A stretch of 64,000 bases of DNA from Chitinophaga sp. S165. Lineage in GTDB: Bacteria > Bacteroidota > Bacteroidia > Chitinophagales > Chitinophagaceae. Under the pieces are notes generated by a model. That model did no database searches. It worked only from the letters and a program-made list of their open reading frames with translations, and had not been told where the DNA came from. Shown piece after piece: positions 1 through 8,470 of the stretch; within the stretch, counting starts at the first letter, position 1, and each line of letters begins with the position of its first letter. The position numbers were made by a program, and so were the translations under genes. Location of the stretch: positions 496,001-560,000 of the forward strand of contig NZ_QGTG01000003.1 of assembly GCF_003182155.1 (NCBI RefSeq), in the 5' to 3' direction.

Positions 1-111
1 CGATATAACGATCAGGATTGGCTGGTCCGGGAATGACTGTACGATAGCTGCAACCTGTTGGATACGTTCAACACTTTCTAAACTTGCACCACCGAATTTG
101 AAAACCTTCAT
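1..111 (-). CDS. Aspartate kinase, N-terminal fragment (cut by window edge)
   Basis: The reverse strand reads 37 codons from an ATG at 111 to the left edge without a stop. The protein begins MKVFKFGGASLESVERIQQ, the N-terminal KFGGxS nucleotide-binding signature of aspartokinases, which phosphorylate aspartate at the first step of the lysine, threonine and methionine pathway. Only the first few percent of the gene is present, so it cannot be told whether this is a monofunctional enzyme or one fused to homoserine dehydrogenase. It is divergent from the fructose-bisphosphatase gene on the plus strand. Confidence 0.82.
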   Translation of the reverse strand, partial: MKVFKFGGASLESVERIQQVAAIVQSFPDQPILIVIS

Positions 112-246
112 ATATGCTTAATCTTCCGTGAAAAAAATACGGGACAAAGTAAGGCAACTTTAAATTTGTTTTAAAATTTGTTTCCCTTAAAATGACAGTT
201 CCATTAAAATAGTGCCTGTTTTCGGTAAATTAGCTAAATGTAGGGA

Positions 247-1302
247 ATGCATGTGGCAGGTCACAGTTATGAGAAAACTAATCCATTATACATGAATAAC
301 AACAGAAAAGTAATGACCCTGGATGAATTCACGATCCAGGAGCTTAGGAATTACCCCGGTGCTACAGGACAACTGTCTGGTTTATTGCGTGATATAGGTC
401 TGGCCGCGAAGCGGGTCAATGTGGAAGTCAATAAGGCGGGTATTGCCGATATTCTCGGGGAGGCAGGACGTGTTAATGTACAGGGTGAATCGGTCAAAAA
501 GCTGGATGAATTTGCCAATGACCAGTTCATCGGTTCCCTGCGCAGCAGCATCTATTGCTGCGGCGTAGCCTCCGAGGAGGAAGAGAATTTCATCGCCTTT
601 GACGATGAACATTCGAAGAACTCCAAGTACGTCGTTTTGCTGGACCCCCTGGACGGATCGGGCAACATAGACGTAAACGTATCTATCGGCACTATCTTTT
701 CCGTATATCGCCGTTTAACGCCTACCGGCAGTGTGTGCGAGCTGGAAGACTTCCTGCAGCCAGGTTATGTACAGATCGCCGCAGGCTATATCATCTACGG
801 GTCTTCCACTATGCTGGTATACGCTACCCGGCGCAGCGTGCAGGGCTTCACCCTGGACCCTTCCATCGGTGAATTCTGTCTGTCACACCCTAACCTGAAA
901 TGTCCGGGAGAAAGTGACATTTTTTCCGTCAACATAGGTTACTATCACCTGTATGAAGATAAGATCCGCAAGGCTATAGACTACTTCCTGGCCAAAGATG
1001 ACCATGACAAGATATACCGGCACCGCTTTGTAGGGTGTATGGTGGCAGAGGTACACCGTACCCTGATCCAGGGAGGGATTTTCATGTATCCGGCTTTCGG
1101 AAAATATGCAGGGGGACGTTTGCGTTTATGTTATGAGTGCAACCCGATGTCCTTCATCATGGAAAAGGCCGGCGGACTGGCAATGGCTACTGGCAGACAA
1201 CGACTTCTGGAGCTGAAACCGTCCAAATTACACCAGCGTGTACCTGTTTTTTTAGGGTCAAGAAACATGATGGATGTCTGGCAACGAATAGTAAATAGTT
1301 AG
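247..1302 (+). CDS. fbp: Class I fructose-1,6-bisphosphatase
   Basis: Hydrolyses fructose-1,6-bisphosphate to fructose-6-phosphate in gluconeogenesis, in the cytoplasm. The 351-residue product has the class I metal and phosphate motif DPLDGSGN at residues 133-140 (family form DPLDGSSN) and the C-terminal substrate region GGRLRLCYECNPMSFIMEKA near residue 280. Length fits the family at 330-340 residues plus a short N-terminal extension. ATGs at 292 (residue 16) or 313 (residue 23) are therefore equally good starts; no ribosome-binding site decides. It is a single gene with its own upstream region, divergent from the aspartokinase gene. Gluconeogenesis fits with the glycogen branching enzyme elsewhere in the window, but no direct link is visible. 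Confidence 0.95.
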   Translation: MHVAGHSYEKTNPLYMNNNRKVMTLDEFTIQELRNYPGATGQLSGLLRDIGLAAKRVNVEVNKAGIADILGEAGRVNVQGESVKKLDEFANDQFIGSLRSSIYCCGVASEEEENFIAFDDEHSKNSKYVVLLDPLDGSGNIDVNVSIGTIFSVYRRLTPTGSVCELEDFLQPGYVQIAAGYIIYGSSTMLVYATRRSVQGFTLDPSIGEFCLSHPNLKCPGESDIFSVNIGYYHLYEDKIRKAIDYFLAKDDHDKIYRHRFVGCMVAEVHRTLIQGGIFMYPAFGKYAGGRLRLCYECNPMSFIMEKAGGLAMATGRQRLLELKPSKLHQRVPVFLGSRNMMDVWQRIVNS

Positions 1303-1407
1303 AAAAAAAGAAAAATATGAGCTTTTGGTATAACTATTGCTAAACCAGCACTGGTTATTTAAGTCTAATGTAAATTATTTAATATCTATTACCATACACA
1401 CTACGCT

Positions 1408-1938
1408 ATGACCCGTAAGCTCACATTAACCGTATTTTCTTTTATTCTGACCTTCCATTTATTCGTTTTTTCATGTTCCAGGTCGGCCGTACCTCCTAAA
1501 GCTACGCCTGCAAAGGGTAATCCTCCGGCAGCAGAAAGTGAGGAGCCTACAGCAGCCGGGAATGCCAAACTGATAAAGGACATTCTTTATTATACCAACG
1601 AGTTCCGGGCATCAAAAGGACTGCCTCCGCTGAAACTGGAATCCTATTGTTCCCAGCTGGCACAGAAGCATAGTGATAATATGGCCAATGGCAAAGTGGC
1701 TTTCGGACATGACCAGTTCGAGATCCGTAATGACGCTGTTACACTGAAGTTCCATGGCGTATCCGGCGTAGGTGAGAACGTCGCCTATGGTAACCTGGAT
1801 GCCAAAGGAGTAGTGGACGGCTGGATCAAAAGCCCGGGTCACCGCAGGAACATGCTGGGCGACTTCAACATGATCGGCATCGGAGCTGCGCCTAAAGGAA
1901 GGATCACCTACTTTACGCAGTTTTTTGTAAAGAAATAA
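1408..1938 (+). CDS. CAP/SCP-domain lipoprotein
   Basis: Predicted exported lipoprotein of 176 residues. A hydrophobic signal (residues 5-22) ends in the lipobox VFSC with Cys23, followed by a Pro/Ala-rich linker to about residue 50. The rest is a CAP (SCP/PR-1) domain: HSDNMANGKVAFGHDQF gives the HSxxMA helix and the active-site-like His, GVGENVAYG is the central motif, and WIKSPGHRRNMLG is the last helix motif with its conserved His. Bacterial CAP proteins are mostly of unknown function, so no activity is assigned. It stands alone, followed by a 487-bp gap with two long palindromes. Confidence 0.87.
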   Translation: MTRKLTLTVFSFILTFHLFVFSCSRSAVPPKATPAKGNPPAAESEEPTAAGNAKLIKDILYYTNEFRASKGLPPLKLESYCSQLAQKHSDNMANGKVAFGHDQFEIRNDAVTLKFHGVSGVGENVAYGNLDAKGVVDGWIKSPGHRRNMLGDFNMIGIGAAPKGRITYFTQFFVKK

Positions 1939-1972
1939 CCGTCAGCCGGCTACCATAGCCGGAATAGTCATT

Positions 1973-2051
1973 GAAGCGCCGGTTCCGCCGTGGACCTGAT
2001 CTGAATTTGTAGTACAAATCCTGATCAGGTCCGCCGCGGAACCGGCGCTTC
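1973..2051. repeat. 29-bp inverted repeat with nested hairpin loop
   Basis: Arms 1973-2001 and 2023-2051 are reverse complements with two mismatches. The 21-nt loop has its own 7-bp inverted repeat (ATTTGTA/TACAAAT around one G). The stem is GC-rich and only partly followed by T, and it sits 35 bp after the CAP gene, so it could end that transcript, but it is much longer than a normal terminator. An interspersed palindromic repeat is an alternative. Confidence 0.85.
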
Positions 2052-2137
2052 TTCGTTTTACACCTTCGGTATAATTAATCCATCTATCGTGTTCACATCA
2101 GTTATCTATCGCTCTGGTATCTATGCTTAAAGGGTAC

Positions 2138-2204
2138 CAAAAGGTCATTTAAAGGTCACTTCAATATCGATTCGATATTGAAGTGACCTTTAAATGACCT
2201 TTTG
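2138..2204. repeat. Perfect 33-bp palindrome with one-base centre
   Basis: Arms 2138-2170 and 2172-2204 are exact reverse complements around a single T at 2171. Each arm contains two AAGGTCA-type half repeats. There is no T-tract, and the nearest genes are 200 bp away on either side, so this is not an ordinary terminator. A DNA-level cruciform or a bipartite protein-binding site are possibilities; the function is unknown. The remainder of the 1939-2425 gap shows nothing else I can name. Confidence 0.9.
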
Positions 2205-2425
2205 AAGCTATTATAGTATAGTTATATGAACCTTAAAGAACCGATACAGAACCCTTGTAATTATACCTTCAAAACGACCTTTTATAGACATTGTTAAAGA
2301 CAATATCTCTTACAAACCGTCTTACTGTTTACCGATGCTTGTTATTGTGCCCTCATTTATCGTCTGAAAACCGTTTTTTACCGCTCAGGCTTGCAGCCTG
2401 TTGCTATTTGCATTAATTTAGACGC

Positions 2426-3190
2426 ATGGAAAAGAGGAAGATTATTGAAGTAAAAGACCTGGTCAAGACGTACGGCGATTTTACGGCAGTTAAAGGCATC
2501 AGTTTCGATGTATATGAAAATGAGATCTTCGGACTATTAGGCCCTAACGGGGCTGGTAAATCCACCACACTGGAGATCATTGAGACACTCCGGGATAAAA
2601 CCTCGGGAACAGTGATTGTCGATGGAATAGACCTCGATAAGGACCCTGAAACCATTAAAAAGCTGATAGGGGTGCAGCTGCAGAGTTCCGGGTACTATCC
2701 CAGGCTTAATCTGACAGAGCTCATCACCCTCTTCTGCGGACTGTACAACCAGGACGTGAATCCGAAAGAGCTACTCGCCACCTTCAACCTGGAAGACAAG
2801 GCGAAGGCTATGTTCAAAGATCTCTCCGGCGGACAAAAACAACGCTTTTCCATCGCTACTACCCTCATCAACAAACCCAAGATCATTTTCCTGGATGAAC
2901 CTACCACGGGCCTGGACCCGCAGGCAAGGCGCAATCTCTGGGACCTGATCCTTGAAGTACGCTCAAAAGGCACCACCGTCGTTATTACGACCCACTATAT
3001 GGACGAAGCTGAGTTCCTGTGCGACCGTTGCGCCATCGTGGATAGCGGGCGTATCATCGCGCTGGAATCACCTGATGCCCTGATCGATCAGTTAGTGGCA
3101 GGAGGCTTCGAGAGGAAGAAAGAGGTCAAGAAAGCGAATCTGGAAGATGTCTTTATCCATATGACTGGAAAGGGATTGAGAGAGGAGTAG
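2426..3190 (+). CDS. ABC transporter ATP-binding protein (ABC-2 export type)
   Basis: Soluble ATPase subunit of 254 residues that would power an exporter at the inner membrane. Walker A is GPNGAGKST at residues 39-47, the signature LSGGQKQR starts at 133, Walker B and the catalytic Glu are IIFLDEP at 153-159, followed by the D-loop and the switch His in TTHYMDEAE. Sequence style matches the CcmA/NatA-like ABC-2 group. No permease gene is adjacent: the next gene, 56 bp on, is a DinB-fold protein. The partner must be encoded elsewhere or be missing. Substrate unknown. Confidence 0.92.
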   Translation: MEKRKIIEVKDLVKTYGDFTAVKGISFDVYENEIFGLLGPNGAGKSTTLEIIETLRDKTSGTVIVDGIDLDKDPETIKKLIGVQLQSSGYYPRLNLTELITLFCGLYNQDVNPKELLATFNLEDKAKAMFKDLSGGQKQRFSIATTLINKPKIIFLDEPTTGLDPQARRNLWDLILEVRSKGTTVVITTHYMDEAEFLCDRCAIVDSGRIIALESPDALIDQLVAGGFERKKEVKKANLEDVFIHMTGKGLREE

Positions 3191-3246
3191 ATGTCAAAAC
3201 GAAGCACGTTAAAGCTGTCAATTCTTAATCTTAATTCAAAATAGCA

Positions 3247-3795
3247 ATGGAGATAGATCTGGAGCAATTAAAGTATCCTACAGGCAGAATGCCATCACCA
3301 GCACCTGAAGAAATTAGTGCCAGTGCGTTAAGAGGTTATATTAACGATATAAGGTATCTGCCTTCGCTGGTAGAGATCGTGGTACAGTCGCTGGATGCCC
3401 CTCAATTGGCAACGCCATACCGTCCCGGTGGCTGGACAGTAGCACAGGTAGTACATCATTTGGTGGATAGTCATACGAACGCATTGACCCGCTTTAAATG
3501 GGCGCTGACAGAAGACAATCCTACTATCAAGGCATACAACGAAACCGCGTGGGCAGAGCTACCGGATGTGGCGAAGACACCGATCAATATCTCCCTGACT
3601 TTATTACACGCATTACACACACGTTGGGTCAACCTGATGGAGGGCCTGACAGAAGAGCAATGGGAACGTACCTTCGTACATCCCGAAAGTGGAAAGACCT
3701 TCGCATTGAAAACTGTTGCGGCAAATTATGCCTGGCATGGTAAACATCATCTTGCACATATAGAAAGGCTGAAAGAGAGAAATAACTGGCAATAA
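3247..3795 (+). CDS. YfiT/BstA-like DinB-fold (bacillithiol) transferase
   Basis: A 182-residue protein of the YfiT/DinB four-helix family, whose members include the bacillithiol S-transferase BstA. The core GWTVAQVVHHLVDSHTNALTR (residues about 61-81) carries the first metal His, and HGKHHLAHIERL near the C-terminus supplies the other two. Bacillithiol use fits with bshB1 at 22080 in the same window. Annotators often call this group a putative metal-dependent hydrolase. The exact substrate cannot be read from sequence. It lies 56 bp after the ABC ATPase and 20 bp before the Nudix gene, suggesting a short co-transcribed run. Confidence 0.8.
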   Translation: MEIDLEQLKYPTGRMPSPAPEEISASALRGYINDIRYLPSLVEIVVQSLDAPQLATPYRPGGWTVAQVVHHLVDSHTNALTRFKWALTEDNPTIKAYNETAWAELPDVAKTPINISLTLLHALHTRWVNLMEGLTEEQWERTFVHPESGKTFALKTVAANYAWHGKHHLAHIERLKERNNWQ

Positions 3796-3815
3796 TTAAT
3801 TAAACAGAAAGAGTT

Positions 3816-4376
3816 ATGGCATCATTAGAGTGGAAGACATTAAGTTCTGAATACATTTACAAGAGCAATTGGTTAACAGCCCGTAAAGATACATGTGAGA
3901 CGCCAAAAGGAAAGATCGTTGACGCTTATTATGTACTGGAATATAATGATTGGGTGAATTGTGTTGCTGTAACAGCAGATGGACGCATTGTAATGGTGAG
4001 GCAGTTCAGACAAGGTATAGGAAAGACTGTGCTGGAGATCCCGGGTGGCACGATGGACGATACCGACCCGAATCCTGAATTTGCGATGCGCAGGGAGTTA
4101 CTGGAAGAGACAGGCTATGATTTTGAAAAGCTGATCCCACTAGGAGCAGTGGCGCCGAATCCGGCATCCAGCAATAACCTTACACACATGTTCCTGGCGA
4201 CGGGTGGGAGAAAAGTGCAGGACCAGGACCTGGATGAGAATGAAGAGATCGAAGTAGTGCTGATGGACCTTGAAGATGTAGAGCAGTTGCTGAAAGAAAA
4301 TAAGATCCTGCAAAGTCTGCACGTAACGTGTTTGTTCTATGCACTGTTAAAGCTGAAGGAATTGAAGCTGGGATGA
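3816..4376 (+). CDS. Nudix hydrolase, ADP-ribose/ADP-sugar pyrophosphatase-like
   Basis: Cleaves a nucleoside diphosphate linked to another group, with ADP-ribose or an ADP-sugar the best guess. The 186-residue protein has the catalytic Nudix helix RRELLEETGY preceded by PGGTMDD, giving the Glu pair that binds Mg. The Gly-to-Glu spacing at the start of the box is slightly altered, as is common in the ADP-sugar subgroup. The N-terminal VNCVAVTADGRIVMVRQFR strand pair is typical of ADP-ribose pyrophosphatases. It is the last gene before a strong convergent terminator shared with folC. Confidence 0.88.
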   Translation: MASLEWKTLSSEYIYKSNWLTARKDTCETPKGKIVDAYYVLEYNDWVNCVAVTADGRIVMVRQFRQGIGKTVLEIPGGTMDDTDPNPEFAMRRELLEETGYDFEKLIPLGAVAPNPASSNNLTHMFLATGGRKVQDQDLDENEEIEVVLMDLEDVEQLLKENKILQSLHVTCLFYALLKLKELKLG

Positions 4377-4410
4377 GAGATGAACGTTGCAAATAATCAT
4401 TAGAAATAAC

Positions 4411-4446
4411 AGCGAGGGCGCATCACAATTATGATGCGCCCTCGCT
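4411..4446. terminator. Bidirectional terminator between Nudix gene and folC
   Basis: Perfect 15-bp stem (4411-4425 with 4432-4446) around a 6-nt loop. The T-rich stretch after it serves the plus-strand Nudix gene; A-rich sequence on the other side could serve folC, which ends 37 bp away. Confidence 0.85.
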
Positions 4447-4482
4447 ATTATTTTATGTCACTAAGTAGCGGACGGTTTCAGG

Positions 4483-5769
4483 TTACATCACCTCTGCAAC
4501 AACAAAGAAACTCCCGCACACCAGTACAATATCATCTTTATGCGCATTCTGCTTCGCAGCCTGATACGCCTGTTGCACAGTTGCATAATCATGCCCGCGT
4601 AACCCGTGCTGATGCGCAGCTTCCGCCAGTTCTTTCTCTTCCATGGCACGCGGTATCTGCGCTTTACAGAAATAATAAGTCGCAGCAGGAGGAAAGAGCG
4701 GTAATACTTTACTTACTTCTTTATCTTTCACAAAACCGGTTACAATATGCAGGTGCCGGTACACCATATGCTCCAGTTGCTGTACGATTTCCGTAATACC
4801 CGCCTGGTTATGTCCTACATCAAAGATCGTCAGCGGATCGCGGGAAATGATCTCCCAGCGGCCACGCAGGCCGGTAAGTTTCTTTACATGGGAAAGCGCT
4901 GTCATTACTTTCTGCTCCGGCAGTTCCCATCCCGCTTTCTGCAGCACTTTTACGGCTGATAGAACCCCCATGATATTTTTCAACTGGTATTGACCGGTAA
5001 GGTCAGTACGGATGGTTTTAAGATCGCCGTTATGCGTATGCTGCAAGCCTAAGTGCAAATGACCTTCAGAGAAATCAGACTGCTGTACAAGCCATTCCTG
5101 GTCAGCGAAATGGATAGGTGCACGCACCGAAGCGGCTTTATCTTTGAAGACAGATTCGATTTCAGATTGTGTCTCAGAAATGACGACAGGTACACCTTGT
5201 TTGATAATGCCCGCTTTTTCAGATGCGATTTCCGGCAGGGTGTTGCCAAGTATCTGCATGTGGTCATAGCTGATGTTCGTAATAACAGAAAGCTCGGGCG
5301 TGATGACATTGGTGCTGTCAAGTCTGCCGCCGAGGCCTACTTCAATGATGGCAATATCTACCTGCTCCAGCGCAAAGTACTGGAAGGCCATTGCTACTGT
5401 CAATTCGAAGAATGAAGGCTCGAGTGTTTCGATCGTAGGTTTCAGCTGCTCTACAAATTCTGTAACAAAAGTTTGCGGCACCATCTCTCCATTGATTCTG
5501 ATCCTTTCACGGAAGTCGAGAAGGTGAGGGGAGGTATATAAGCCTGTTTTATATCCGGCCTGCTGGAAGATCGCTGCCAGCATATGACTGGTGGAGCCTT
5601 TGCCGTTTGTGCCGGCTATATGAACAGATTTGAACTGATGTTGAGGATTGCCAAGATGATTGCATAATTCGATCGTATTATGCAGGTCCTTCTTAAAGGC
5701 ACTTACACCTACCCGCGTAAACATGGGCAGTTGCTGATATAGATAGTCGAGTGTTTCCTGGTAAGTCAT
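4483..5769 (-). CDS. folC: Bifunctional folylpolyglutamate/dihydrofolate synthase
   Basis: Adds glutamate to dihydropteroate or tetrahydrofolate using ATP. The open frame extends to 5853, but I place the start at the ATG at 5769 (MTYQETLDYLYQQLPMF), giving 428 residues, the normal family size. The longer form would run through the terminator at 5780-5814 and into the neighbouring gene. Visible motifs are the P-loop IAGTNGKGSTSHML, the TSPHLLDFRERIRING omega-loop region, EVGLGGRLDSTNVI, SYDHMQILGNT and the C-terminal DVGHNQAG of Mur-ligase-type enzymes. Single gene, convergent with the Nudix gene. Confidence 0.94.
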   Translation of the reverse strand: MTYQETLDYLYQQLPMFTRVGVSAFKKDLHNTIELCNHLGNPQHQFKSVHIAGTNGKGSTSHMLAAIFQQAGYKTGLYTSPHLLDFRERIRINGEMVPQTFVTEFVEQLKPTIETLEPSFFELTVAMAFQYFALEQVDIAIIEVGLGGRLDSTNVITPELSVITNISYDHMQILGNTLPEIASEKAGIIKQGVPVVISETQSEIESVFKDKAASVRAPIHFADQEWLVQQSDFSEGHLHLGLQHTHNGDLKTIRTDLTGQYQLKNIMGVLSAVKVLQKAGWELPEQKVMTALSHVKKLTGLRGRWEIISRDPLTIFDVGHNQAGITEIVQQLEHMVYRHLHIVTGFVKDKEVSKVLPLFPPAATYYFCKAQIPRAMEEKELAEAAHQHGLRGHDYATVQQAYQAAKQNAHKDDIVLVCGSFFVVAEVM

Positions 5770-5779
5770 ATAAAATAAT

Positions 5780-5814
5780 GATGCCGGAACAAATGTAAAA
5801 TTTGTTCCGGCATC
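5780..5814 (-). terminator. Terminator of the DUF5723 gene
   Basis: Perfect 15-bp stem (5780-5794 with 5800-5814) and a 5-nt loop, followed on the minus strand by a T-rich run. It lies between the DUF5723 stop and the folC start at 5769, which supports the shorter folC start. Confidence 0.85.
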
Positions 5815-5831
5815 ACCAAAGTAAATATAAT

Positions 5832-7307
5832 TTAGAACTGGGTAGCAGGGCATCCTACTTTGCCTTCACCGCGTTTGATCGGAATGATACGCAGCGCAAC
5901 GAAGCCATCCAGACGGTTCTTGTTCTTCTGGAACAGGTTAGACAACATAGTGGATGATCCTATCACCAGCGGTCCGAGGCGGAGGCCGAGACCAGCGTCA
6001 AACTGACCATTCCTGTTTACTGACAGTGGCAGGTAACCACCGATGTAACGGGAATCGTAACGCGGTGTTACCTGGAAATAGGATATCACGTACGTTTTGC
6101 TCGGATCAAATTTGCCGGCGTTGAGTGCCATCTTACCTGTCGCGTTCACGAAGAAACGGCCGTCAATATTATAGTCTGCCATCAGGTTCAGTGCGGCAGG
6201 TGTGTTCATACGGAATTTCTCACTGGATGCTGTTGGCGTAAAGTAAGTCTGGATACGGCGATAGTATGCCTGCCAGCTTTCGCCATTGCGCAGATGGAGA
6301 TCGTTCGGATTAACGTCTTCTGTACGCAGGTCCAGGTCTGTAACGTTAGGAGCCTTTTTATAGGTGATAGCACCGAGGTCTGTAATGGACAGGCCTAAAC
6401 GCAGTTTATAATCGTCAGCTTCAGGGTTCCATTGTGTATCGTCATAACCTGTCAGGCCATCTACCTGTTCGCGCCATTCGTAAGTCACGCCTACGTCCAT
6501 ACCAAGGCCCATATTACCGAACACTTTATAGTTGCTGGCGTTGGGTCTTTCCCAGTTGGCGATGCCTTCACTATAACCTGCTTTCAGCGTACCGGAATTG
6601 ATCTCACCGCTGCTGGTGGAGTTCATTACGAAGGTAGCATTATCTACCTGTGCATAACCGGCAGCAACACCGGATAATAACTTCAGTGTAACGCCTCCTT
6701 TCAGCACGTTAGAGCCATCATCTTTGAGCACACGGGCGTAAGTGAATCCAAATTCATTCCACCAATGGAAGCTGCCATTGGCGATTTCCATATCATAACG
6801 GCGATTTACCAGGTTCGGATTAGGAAAGTCCTGTGCGAAGAAGTTGGCTACATCTGTGCTAACGTTACCACCGTTGGCCATTGCGCGGACGCGCCAGGTA
6901 AAAGCTACCGATTGCAGTTCATCTATAGAATATAATACGGAAGGCATCATGATGTCCATGTTACCCCAGCCAAATTGTTTGCCGTTGGCTGCACTGTCCA
7001 GGAAATAGTCACGGTTCTTTTGCAGCGCTTCCAGTGAATCCGGTGGATGCAGCAGGATGGAGCGCGGGAAACGGATATACGTATTTCCGGCAGCAGCGTT
7101 GATCCCGGCAATATTAACATCCCATTTATAATGGGTACCAGCTGCGGAAGCAGGATTGTTGGGAACACCGTGTATGCCGGCATAATGGCTATTGGAATAT
7201 CCCCCTAAAGTAAATTGTGCCTGAGCCTTGAATGCGCCTGATAAAGACATGGCGATAGTAACACATAACAAGCTGAAGGCTCTTAAAAGCATTGCTCTAA
7301 ATGGCAT
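5832..7307 (-). CDS. DUF5723 family outer-membrane-type protein
   Basis: A 491-residue exported protein. The signal peptide (about residues 8-31) ends in KAQAQ, so mature protein probably starts near Gln31. The start GGYSNSHYAGIHGVPNNPAS fits the DUF5723 family, known in Bacteroidota and thought to be an outer-membrane beta-barrel related to the PorV/FadL style. Alternating polar and aromatic strands continue to the C-terminus (FVALRIIPIKRG). ATG at residue 6 is an alternative start. It is downstream of the TonB gene on the same strand but separated by a hairpin and a candidate promoter. Function unknown. Confidence 0.8.
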   Translation of the reverse strand: MPFRAMLLRAFSLLCVTIAMSLSGAFKAQAQFTLGGYSNSHYAGIHGVPNNPASAAGTHYKWDVNIAGINAAAGNTYIRFPRSILLHPPDSLEALQKNRDYFLDSAANGKQFGWGNMDIMMPSVLYSIDELQSVAFTWRVRAMANGGNVSTDVANFFAQDFPNPNLVNRRYDMEIANGSFHWWNEFGFTYARVLKDDGSNVLKGGVTLKLLSGVAAGYAQVDNATFVMNSTSSGEINSGTLKAGYSEGIANWERPNASNYKVFGNMGLGMDVGVTYEWREQVDGLTGYDDTQWNPEADDYKLRLGLSITDLGAITYKKAPNVTDLDLRTEDVNPNDLHLRNGESWQAYYRRIQTYFTPTASSEKFRMNTPAALNLMADYNIDGRFFVNATGKMALNAGKFDPSKTYVISYFQVTPRYDSRYIGGYLPLSVNRNGQFDAGLGLRLGPLVIGSSTMLSNLFQKNKNRLDGFVALRIIPIKRGEGKVGCPATQF

Positions 7308-7388
7308 ATACAGTAATTAGTTGGCAGTTCGGTTATTCCCCCAATAACGCAAAAACCTGGCCGTTTATTGGCGGGCAGTACAAAAGAA

Positions 7389-7416
7389 ATAGGAAAAGAC
7401 AGTAGTCTTTTCCTAT
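7389..7416 (-). terminator. Hairpin after the TonB-type gene
   Basis: A perfect 12-bp stem (7389-7400 with 7405-7416) and 4-nt loop, followed on the minus strand by a T-rich run. It starts 20 bp after the stop of the TonB-type gene and is probably its terminator. It also overlaps the transcript start predicted from the promoter at 7418-7425, so it could form at the 5' end of the DUF5723 mRNA. Confidence 0.7.
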
Positions 7417-7417
7417 G

Positions 7418-7425
7418 CAAATATA
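7418..7425 (-). promoter_or_regulatory. Candidate -7 element TATATTTG for the DUF5723 gene
   Basis: Exact match to TAnnTTTG on the minus strand, just after the TonB gene stop. No clear TTG lies at the right distance upstream. The leader to the DUF5723 ATG would be about 105 nt. Confidence 0.35.
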
Positions 7426-7435
7426 TTTAAATATA

Positions 7436-8320
7436 TTATTGTACTTTAAAATAAAATCTTATAAGTGCGAATTGCACCTCAGGAGCATCGGCGTTAACGT
7501 TATATTTTAGCTGGCTTGCAGCTCTTTTGGCAATTTCGATCAGGCGGGAGTTATTCAGCGTAGACCCTTTCAGGGAGTGAGAGGCTGCGATAACATTTCC
7601 TTGTCTGTCCACCTTGATATTGATGGCAATATAACCTGATTCATCACCTTCATAAGTGAGGGACGGTTTGCTAAGCAATGTACGTCCGTTAAGGCGGAAA
7701 TCTGAACGTCCGCCGCCCAAACCGCCACCGGTATAGCCACCACCGTCGGGATTACCATTGATCTGGCCACGGTCGCCGGGTTTACCGGTATTTCCTTCTC
7801 CGGTAGAGTTATTGCTGCTCTGGGCATTGTTACCACTATTGCTGCCGCTGGAGCTGCCACCGCTATATACGGCTTTAGGCTTCGGTGCAGGTGGTACGGG
7901 CGCCGGAGGATTATCTGACTTTTTAGGAGGTGTTTTAGAAGGTTGCGGTTCCAGGTTCCTGGGAGTTTCCCTGGGTTTCTCCACCGGTTTTTCCGGTTTA
8001 GTGATCTCAGGGGCTTCTTCATCATCCTGGGTCGCTATATCTTCCTGTGTAGCATTGTCTGCCGATGGAACAGGCTCATTTTCAGGAGTGGATGCACTTG
8101 CTTCACCGCTGGTAGGTGGATTGGGATTGAGCGGTTGTTCTTCTCCCATACCTTCATCTGAAGTACCGAGATTTACCTCCATACCGAGGTCCTGGTCCGG
8201 TAACGGAGGTGGGGCAGAGAAGCCTGCCAAGAGCAGCACAACTAACACTAATGCGTGTACGGCAATCGTGGCGCCAACTGCTTTTAAGTTCTTGTCTGTA
8301 TTGTCTTCTTTTTTCGGCAT
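7436..8320 (-). CDS. TonB-type energy transducer / TonB C-terminal protein
   Basis: A 294-residue inner-membrane-anchored protein. One membrane helix (residues 14-34) is followed by a long Pro/Glu/Ser/Gly-rich periplasmic spacer to about residue 210, rich in PEKPVEKPRE-type repeats, then a C-terminal TonB-like domain (ESGYIAINIKVDRQGNVI to the end). TonB proteins transmit proton-motive force to outer-membrane receptors. No exbB or exbD is adjacent here, so the energising partner lies elsewhere. A CAAAAGTA (minus-strand TACTTTTG) at 8325-8332 sits only 4 nt before the ATG, which would give a nearly leaderless mRNA. Confidence 0.85.
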   Translation of the reverse strand: MPKKEDNTDKNLKAVGATIAVHALVLVVLLLAGFSAPPPLPDQDLGMEVNLGTSDEGMGEEQPLNPNPPTSGEASASTPENEPVPSADNATQEDIATQDDEEAPEITKPEKPVEKPRETPRNLEPQPSKTPPKKSDNPPAPVPPAPKPKAVYSGGSSSGSNSGNNAQSSNNSTGEGNTGKPGDRGQINGNPDGGGYTGGGLGGGRSDFRLNGRTLLSKPSLTYEGDESGYIAINIKVDRQGNVIAASHSLKGSTLNNSRLIEIAKRAASQLKYNVNADAPEVQFALIRFYFKVQ

Positions 8321-8418
8321 ACACCAAAAGTAAGGATATTTTTTAAAGTGTACATCTTCCCCCAGTCTGGAAATGCTCCATTATTACATTAATAACTGAT
8401 TACCTGTGCCAATTATTA

Positions 8419-8450
8419 TTGCTGGCATCAAGTTTATTGAACTACTTTTG
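8419..8450 (+). promoter_or_regulatory. Bacteroidota promoter of the MFS gene
   Basis: TTG at 8419-8421, a 21-bp spacer, then TACTTTTG at 8443-8450. Both elements match the Bacteroidota sigma-ABfr consensus. The leader to the ATG at 8471 would be about 15 nt. Confidence 0.6.
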
Positions 8451-8470
8451 TATTCCCTTAGAGTTTTACG

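Noticed and set aside
161..180. TAAATTTG near 161-168 as promoter for fbp
   Set aside because: No TTG at a proper distance upstream in an A/T-rich stretch; match may be chance.
5770..5853. Longer N-terminus for folC
   Set aside because: It would cross the terminator at 5780-5814 and overlap the DUF5723 gene; the ATG at 5769 gives the family length.
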